DNA of 64,000 nt from positions 1,984,001 through 2,048,000 of the forward strand of contig QCXZ01000001.1 of the NCBI GenBank assembly GCA_025024175.1. Reading direction: 5' to 3'. The stretch is from Rhyzopertha dominica. Taxonomy: Eukaryota > Arthropoda > Insecta > Coleoptera > Bostrichidae. The translations under genes and the position numbers were made by a program. Each line of letters begins with the position of its first letter. Within the stretch, counting starts at the first letter, position 1. The notes below the pieces were generated by a model, which was not told where the DNA came from, did not search any database, and saw only the letters and a list, made by a program, of their open reading frames with translations. Of the stretch, positions 58,201-64,000 are shown one piece after another.

Positions 58201-61200
58201 ATATGGAAACTGGCCAATATGACATTGAGGTCACAGATATATTCTTTCGAGAAAAGTGTATTTACAATATTCCGTGGATGATGAAGTGACGGGACGAAAC
58301 TTCCTAGGGTTATTTTTTACGCAATGATGGGAAAACTTAATTTTATACTTTAAGCAAATCTTTTTTTATGGCACCACGTAAATATCTTTTTCATTATTAA
58401 GCTGGTAAAGCACTTTGGTAGCAGTTTCACATTTTGATTTTTTTTCTTACCTTAATCTTAACAGTATAATGGGCACTATGAAGCAAACTGGATAGCATTT
58501 GTGCTCAGACGTACTGATACATACATGTCTTGATATATTTAAGCAAAATAACTATTTTGGACATTAGAAAAAAACACTTAACAGTATCTTTCTATTGCGA
58601 ATTACTATAACACTCAATTTAATAACTTCAAAACTAAAAATTTGACTACTGTTGATTTACTTATAAGGCACATAGTAATCATCGATCTTATTAGTGAAGT
58701 TGCGCCATATTCACTAAAAACCGTCCGTAAAACTCAATCTCACGGAAGTATTTTTATTTCAGAAGATGCCCACATCGAAAGTTCCGAGCGAACACACCGA
58801 AGAATCTTGGGAGTGGACTGTGAGACATTTCATTTCTGACTTTATCGACACTTTTATAGGTTAATCTATCGCGCTGTAACTTTTAATGCCCTGACCACAT
58901 CCAATTTACGGAATCGGTGCGACAAAGAGAAGAAGAGTCCAGCATTTTGTCAAGACTACCGAGCGCGTAACGTCAGTAAGACACTTGCTATATATAGAAC
59001 AGATTCAAAGAAAAAATCAAGTCTTTTAAGACTTTACATTGCTGGCATAATTAAACACTTGTTTTTGTTTAAAACAAGTTTATAGTGTTTTAATATATAA
59101 ATAACTAATGATTCTATTACACATGCTTAAAAAATTATTACTATTAGTAGTACCAAAGTTATTTTACCTGTGTTATTAATAATGATTATAAAACATTTAA
59201 TAGGGTTTTTCAGGCAAAGTATTGCCAGCTTTGACCAGGATTTGAACTCTTGCTTGCTACTCAAATGTGCTAAACAGTACACCATCTAAATCCTATTCAA
59301 ATCCCAGGCTATAGAAAATACGTTTATCAACACGATATTGCATACATCTGCTGTACAGAAAACCAAATATATATATTTATAAACTCAGGCTTCAAGAATG
59401 TTTCTATCGCTGTCTGAGCACCACAAAAATAAAAATACTATCTACTTTGAAGCTGTAGAAGCAATAATAACAACAAAAAGGTACTGTCGAGTTTTTTGGC
59501 AATCAGAATATATAGATTTGCGATCAGGAAATATGATTAAATTACAACAAGAGGTGAATATTTATAAATATAAATAATAATTTTTAAAAGGTTATCTAAT
59601 GATTTTCAAAGAATAATAACGTAACCTAGTTTTGTTTTTTTATCTTCTTGAAATACGAAAATGTTCACTTGTCATAGGTAGTGGATATAGCAAACTCGTT
59701 GTACAAAAAAATTGTAGTGTGTTGCCGAAATAAAACCATGACAGGTATTTCTGTATTCACACATTTGAATTTGACTGCTGACATATACCAAAACACTGTT
59801 TCTGCCAACCCTAATAAAATATAGGTTACAAGCGCGAACAGATTTTACTAACCTACTAAATAATGTGCTATGACAACTGAATAAAAGGATAAAAAGGTCT
59901 TGTAAACCGTGGTGAAATATAGACAGCGATATTTAATATTGCAGTAATACAAATTTTAGTGACCTTTTACTGCAAATATGGTATTATTAAGCAAACTATT
60001 GTCAATTTCCCTTGAAATGGTAAACAATTAATTTATTATTAGTAGATAGTAAAGTATTATAACCAAGAGCAAAAGCATACTATTAATTTATTTTGTTTTT
60101 TTTATTTAGGTACCACTACAACTTCCTTGAAGATTTTGCACTGTGTTTTGTATAATATAATATAAACACGAAAATGAGACAAACCATAATTTTGATTTCG
60201 ATAACATAACGTAAAAGACAAATACTAGAAATAATTTATATACAAAACAAACCATTAACTACTGTGTTAATAACAGAACAGATGTACAAGGTTTGAGTAA
60301 GGTATACCACAATACATATAGTATAAAATTAAACACCATTATTAACATTATAGTATGTAAAGATAGTAAAATCACCTCAGACAAAGGATTATAACACTGA
60401 CATAAATCAATTTTGAAAGAAAAAAGCTTTGATAAGGTATAATTTTTTTATTTCCTGCTCAACTGTTATCGATCGTATAGATCGAGATGAAATACGTAAA
60501 CATATCCATGACAACCGCGGGCATTTTCGCGGGCTTTTATAATGCTCGTTAATAATACCCGCTCGCTTGATTATTAAATACTTATTTATTTAATATCTAT
60601 TTTCTTGCGTTTATGTCCAATTTCATAGGCATTTTTCAGAAATGTGAAAATAAATTTTATTCAGATTCAGAATGTCTGACAGTTACCTACATAATGTCAG
60701 TTTCAGTTTCACAATCCACAGGTCACTAAATAATGAAACAAATACAAAACCTAATTTTATTTGATACTAAATTGATTAAAAAACATCTATTGGGTAGAAA
60801 GTAATACATTGTATGCACCGCGGGCTTTATTACACTATAATGCTCTTGGTATGTACATAAATAGCTAATATACTTTAAGAAATGTATTAATTATTCTAGA
60901 TTGTTTAACACCCGAGGAAGAAATAAAGCCGAAACGTAGTCAAAAATTTTAATTTAGAAAAAGAAACCACAACCCGCAAAAAAGCAATTAACGAATGATT
61001 CCTGTAAAAAAAAACAAATAATTATAATACTAAGTGGTACAAAGTCGAATTTTCTTTTGACTTCCCACACCAAAAAAAACATTCTGTTACGTGCCTGAAC
61101 AAAAGTGCGAAATTTAAAGGTAATAGCAGCACCATCGTATTCAGAATAAGCATACTGGCACACTATTAGGCGGACAACACAACAGAAACCGATAATGGGT

Positions 61201-61299
61201 ATTACAGCGGCCTCTTACAAAACGTAGTATAATTTCAGCGATATAGCGCTCTGCTGCTGCTTTCCATCCATATAAAAACGGATTATAGATTTCTACGTA
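58201..61299. other. Long AT-rich intergenic stretch
   Basis: No gene is supported. About 58660-59000 is GC-richer. A tRNA-like relic lies at 59215-59300. A CCGCGGGC-containing phrase occurs at about 60528 and again at about 60817. Confidence 0.4.
59215..59300 (-). repeat. tRNA-derived SINE-like relic
   Basis: On the minus strand AGAGTTCAAATCCTGG resembles a B box (GGTTCGAATCC). About 40 bases upstream, TTAGATGGTGTACTGTTTAGC resembles an A box and D arm. The arms do not fold into a full tRNA, so a decayed SINE head is more likely than a functional tRNA gene. Confidence 0.3.
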
Positions 61300-61305
61300 T
61301 TTATT
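61300..61305 (-). terminator. Possible polyadenylation signal of the GPCR gene
   Basis: AATAAA on the minus strand, about 165 bp past the stop at 61467-61469. A variant ATTAAA occurs nearer, at 61354-61359. Which one is used cannot be told from sequence. Confidence 0.35.
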
Positions 61306-61466
61306 TTACTCAGAAATAAATTATTCTCTACATCTTAAATAAAAGAGAAACCGTTTAATTGTTTATAATTATACATATATGGCACAGCAGTACAATAAAT
61401 ACATTTAAGTACATCAGATACATACGACATCTAGACTTAACAAAAAAAAATCACAGATTGGCAAAT

Positions 61467-62742
61467 CTAAGTAGCAGTTGTTTTCACTTGATACCCAGTT
61501 TTATTTAAAAGTGTCGATGACTGAGTGAGCGCTGAACTCAAAGAGGTCCTTCTGAGCTTTTCTAAGCCAGCTTTCCTTTTAAAGTTGGCTAAAAAAGCTC
61601 GCTTGCAGACGAATATGATAAATATCAAGAGCCCTGAAACAAGCATTGTCACTGCTAATAATAATTATATACGCGCGAATCTCACCTTGAAGGCAGTTAA
61701 CGCTATCCAAAATCCTTTCGATTGTCTCCAAAACTTTGTTTTCGCGCATATTGACGGTGCCTGAAATTGCTTCAAACAACCATGATATTCCCATCACAAA
61801 GAAGAGTTTGACCAAGAGGCCAAGCCTGAAAACCATGCATTTATACAACCGTGTGGTAATTTCATAATAGCTGAAATTGTACACGTTAGTCAAAATTCAC
61901 TCAGTATACTCCCCTCCTTAAAACAAAATTTCACAAATTGAGCCGTTAGGCTAATCACCCAAAATTTTTGTACTGAATGGACAAAAAACAAATTATTAAG
62001 TATTAAAAAGTCTACAAAGAGAAATGTTAATTTTGCATTATTTATCTCAAAACAGTATACATGCAAATAGTAGCTTTAGTTTAAGGAGGGCAGTATATGC
62101 AGGTTGCAACCAACACAACTAATATTAATTATAAAACAAAGATGGACCACTCGTCAAATTCATGTCCTTCGGTGTGTTTATTAAAAGAATTATAACATGT
62201 GTTTTGCATGAGTCACCGTTTCCTGGTATGTAATGCCACTACTTATTTCACTTAACACAGTTGCGTTGGTTGCAACGGACTGATGCGGCACGCAATGCTG
62301 ATTAAAAAATCTACCTTTCTTTGTCAGCAATAAACCATTTCTTTTTATCTGTCTTGGCGGCATTCGTGTCGTTCATTTTGTTAATGGCATTCTTCACCCG
62401 CATGCAGTAAATGCCTGTCATGATAAAGAAAATCACGTCCGCTATTTTGAATACGGTGATGGGCAGCACGAAATAAACCAACTTTGCCCAGTTTCCTGGA
62501 ACTGAAACAAATCAAGGTTGATTTCCGCCTTGCAAGAACAAAAGTGTAACTTACGGCTTGTTAGAAGACATTTCTCCAATCCCATATGAGGGTTCATGTA
62601 ATCCGGAACAGGAATGTGAAACTGTATAACAACGGTCAACGTTGTTATCACCAAAGGTACTCCCCAAGCGTACAGTGAATACAGTGCGAACCGCTTCCTC
62701 TCTTTGTACTTCTGCTGAACACTCAAGCAGCCTCTCGATGTT
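61467..62742 (-). CDS. Methuselah-like G-protein coupled receptor, last four exons
   Basis: Class B seven-pass receptor in the plasma membrane; Methuselah-like receptors are tied to stress response and lifespan in flies. The exons are 62742-62555, 62501-62315, 61825-61686 and 61633-61467, with introns of 53, 489 and 52 bp. All have GT-AG borders and every phase matches. Exon 1 here has YSLYAWGVPLVITTLTVV (TM4) and the loop cysteine in GLEKCLL. Exon 2 has LVYFVLPITVFKIADVIFF (TM5) and a basic loop ending KKKWFIADKER. Exon 3 has LVKLFFVMGISWLFEAI (TM6) and ILDSVNCLQG. Exon 4 has LLIFIIFVCKRAF (TM7), then a Ser/Thr-rich tail to TAG at 61467. The ectodomain and TM1-TM3 must lie upstream, beyond 64000 or in exons I could not find. 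No disruption is visible, so this is probably a live gene. Confidence 0.88.
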
Positions 62743-64000
62743 CTAGTACAGAAAGAAGTAACTTTACATGACAATTAAAGAGCCCTAAAGCTACTTAAGG
62801 GGGTGGTATACCGGAAATCAATATAACATTAAGAAAAAGCATTAATAAAGCTTGAAATTGTCCTTTCTTTTGAAACCAAAAATTATAGGGGGTGTAAGCT
62901 GACATACCGACATACCGCATAGAAGACTTTAACACAACACAATTGAGTATTTTCACTTTTTTTCAAAATTGATAAAATGAAACTATATGTACAGGGTGTC
63001 CCACTTTCGTTGTAATTGCAGGGTAGCTCGTTAACTGTTAATACTAGTGTTGAGGTTTGCACGTTACTACTTTACTTTTTGTTGCTACAACAAAAAACGT
63101 ATAAACATGTTTTATAGATATTTTTATTTTGAATCCAGCGGAGTACTCAGAATTTTTTAGGGAGTCACATTTTTAAGATATATACCCAAGCTTTGCTATG
63201 GTTGAAATTTTTTTTATATCTATAAACAATAAATATCGCAGGATTTTTACGTCTGCATCAAATATTTAAAGTTCAAAAGATAACGATATTGGATCTTTTA
63301 ACAAAAACCGTGGTTATTATAACATTTTACATTGAAGAGAGTGCGAGATATTAAACAATTTTAGTAAATATTTTCCCATTTTGACACCTTCCACACTTAT
63401 ATCAGTATGAATAACACAGTGTGCCTTGAAACAGACAAACAAACGCCATGTAATTATAAATTCAAATGAGTCTGCGTCGCTTTAGCAGTTGAGCATGACA
63501 GGATTCTCAAACCTGGAAAAGTACGATTTAAATTTAAAACAACAGGAATCATTACCAAAACTTGTCCGAAAACGAATAAACAACAAACAGAAATGCATGG
63601 AAGTCCTTTAGTGCTAGGATTTTGGTACGATAAATAACACTGGCCGACACGATTTTTATAACACAGTTCAGTCCATTGTTTTTACAATGCTAGTCAAGTT
63701 TGCAGTGTGCTTAGTAGAACATTTTATATTGATACGTAGTAAATTTTATGACGGTTTTTTTTTATTGGTCTGCACATTAAAGCAAAGGTAACCTAAAAGG
63801 TATTGCATATAACATTAAACTTGTTTCCTATCCAGTATTATTTTGTTTCGAATTGATTGATTTTGTCTAATACCTTATTACTCCAACAAACTTCTGTAAA
63901 TTAGCGGCTACACTCAGTGACAGTAAATTCGAAAAAGCTTGCCAATGAAGGTGTTACTGGAATTACATAATTTTCAGTATACCTGCGTTCCCATCTCGCT
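62743..64000. other. Probably intron of the GPCR gene
   Basis: If the receptor continues to the right, this is an intron of at least 1.2 kb. I found no earlier GPCR exon. A GCAG/GTATAC donor-like site on the minus strand near 63980 could end one, but the flanking frame gives no recognisable motif. At 62992-63003 TACAGGGTGTCCC resembles the tip of a mariner-type repeat; no partner is seen. Confidence 0.4.

Noticed and set aside
61525..61764. Plus-strand frame over the GPCR
   Set aside because: Antisense shadow of two receptor exons and a short intron.
1..64000. Bacterial-type systems: CRISPR arrays, defence islands, operons, Shine-Dalgarno sites
   Set aside because: No regularly spaced repeats and no clustered same-strand genes. 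Introns and insect transposons show this is eukaryotic nuclear DNA.

Overview
The window looks like nuclear DNA of an insect, most plausibly a beetle. It is AT-rich and gene-poor and packed with decayed transposons. The only host gene I can defend has spliceosomal introns, two of them just 52-53 bp long. There are no bacterial operons, no rRNA, no canonical tRNA and no CRISPR. Thirteen isolated N bases look like consensus ambiguities in a shotgun assembly rather than gaps. The assignment to beetles is inference from intron size and repeat content.

Host gene: the minus strand at 61467-62742 holds the last four exons of a Methuselah-like class B GPCR (TM4 to the C-terminal tail). The earlier exons must lie beyond position 64000. 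The rest of the window behaves as a gene desert, with several GC-richer unique islands that may be regulatory DNA.

DNA transposons: two Tc1-type DD34E elements (73-1729 and 26798-28497) have long inverted repeats, TA duplications and a shared 61-bp intron position. One DD41D mariner-type element (6559-8852) has about 376-bp inverted repeats. Three copies of a DD82E-type Tc1/IS630 element lie at 14766-16200, 32537-34789 and 47777-49599. A 2-kb non-autonomous hAT-like element (36191-38244) has a perfect 8-bp target duplication and GGTCTC arrays at both ends. Four copies of a transposase helix-turn-helix relic lie at about 30.6 kb and 51.6-53.7 kb.

Retroelements: CR1/Jockey-type LINE copies lie at 11041-13775, 16330-17775, 22077-22200, 39397-41410 and 46140-46830. 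RTE-like relics lie at 19640-21100, 34830-35345 and 57700-58200. Penelope-like GIY-YIG fragments lie at 13775-13990 and 22500-22932, the second followed by a hammerhead-ribozyme-like motif. A Ty3/Gypsy pol relic lies at 44913-45590. Two fragments related to arthropod errantivirus envelope genes lie at 50701-51165 and 55387-56410. Between them is a rearranged block with a duplicated 80-bp exon-like unit.

No new multi-gene system is evident. The items most worth a second look are the DD82E family with a recurrent A-run frame break between its catalytic residues, the hAT-like element with hexamer ends, the Penelope ribozyme motif and the duplicated exon-like block.
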